Assembly: GCA_031266295.1 (NCBI GenBank)
Contig: JAISBH010000086.1
Coordinates: 1 to 5,232 of the forward strand
From: Oscillospiraceae bacterium
GTDB lineage: Bacteria; Bacillota; Clostridia; Christensenellales; Aristaeellaceae
Length of the DNA stretch: 5,232 nucleotides
Reading direction: 5' to 3'
Shown: positions 5,223 to 5,232 of the stretch, one piece after another
Layout of the letters: each line of letters starts with the position of its first letter
Numbering within the stretch: the first letter of the stretch is position 1
Notes under the pieces: model-generated
Told to the model about the DNA's origin: nothing
The model's input: only the letters and a program-made list of their open reading frames with translations
Databases searched by the model: none
Translations under genes and position numbers: made by a program

Positions 5223-5232
5223 GGGACGCGGC

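Overview
The window most likely comes from an uncultured bacterium of the Bacillota, probably Clostridia. This is an inference of moderate-to-low confidence. It rests on strong AAGGAGG/GGAGG ribosome binding sites, the resemblance of two genes to the TrpY/TrpZ-type ABC transporter parts of Firmicutes, a Gfo/Idh/MocA oxidoreductase of a type I associate with Clostridia and Paenibacillus, and hairpin-rich intergenic repeats of a kind I associate with clostridial genomes. No rRNA, tRNA, CRISPR array, transposase or phage gene is visible.

Layout. Bases 1-465 and 4876-5232 are non-coding and full of hairpins and repeats. Between them lie five genes, all on the minus strand, so they are read from right to left. 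The first group is a glycosyltransferase 2/GtrA fusion (3847-4875), a TrpY-like permease (3095-3865) and a TrpZ-like ABC ATPase homologue (2402-3091). These genes overlap or are 3 bases apart, and a good sigma-A-type promoter precedes them (4912-4940). The second group is a ThuA-like protein (1576-2301) and a Gfo/Idh/MocA oxidoreductase (466-1563). They are 12 bases apart, and the Shine-Dalgarno of the second overlaps the stop of the first. A second likely promoter (2383-2411) sits in an AT-rich tandem repeat at the end of the ABC gene.

How the genes may work together. ThuA/Gfo pairs are known from sugar or polyol oxidation pathways (ThuAB of rhizobia), so the second group probably handles a sugar derivative. 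In the first group, the GT2/GtrA protein should transfer a sugar to or from a polyprenyl-phosphate carrier at the membrane. It is coupled to a permease and an ATPase-like protein that keeps the ABC fold outline but has lost the key residues of Walker A, the signature motif, the Walker B aspartate and the H-loop histidine. No substrate-binding protein is present. This looks like a degenerate or repurposed ABC system.

The most notable points are the apparently dead ABC ATPase in an intact operon, a long inverted repeat (271-453 against 4987-5222) bracketing the whole gene cluster, a three-armed cloverleaf-like palindrome at 1-98, and the tandem repeat carrying -10-like boxes upstream of the thuA-like gene.
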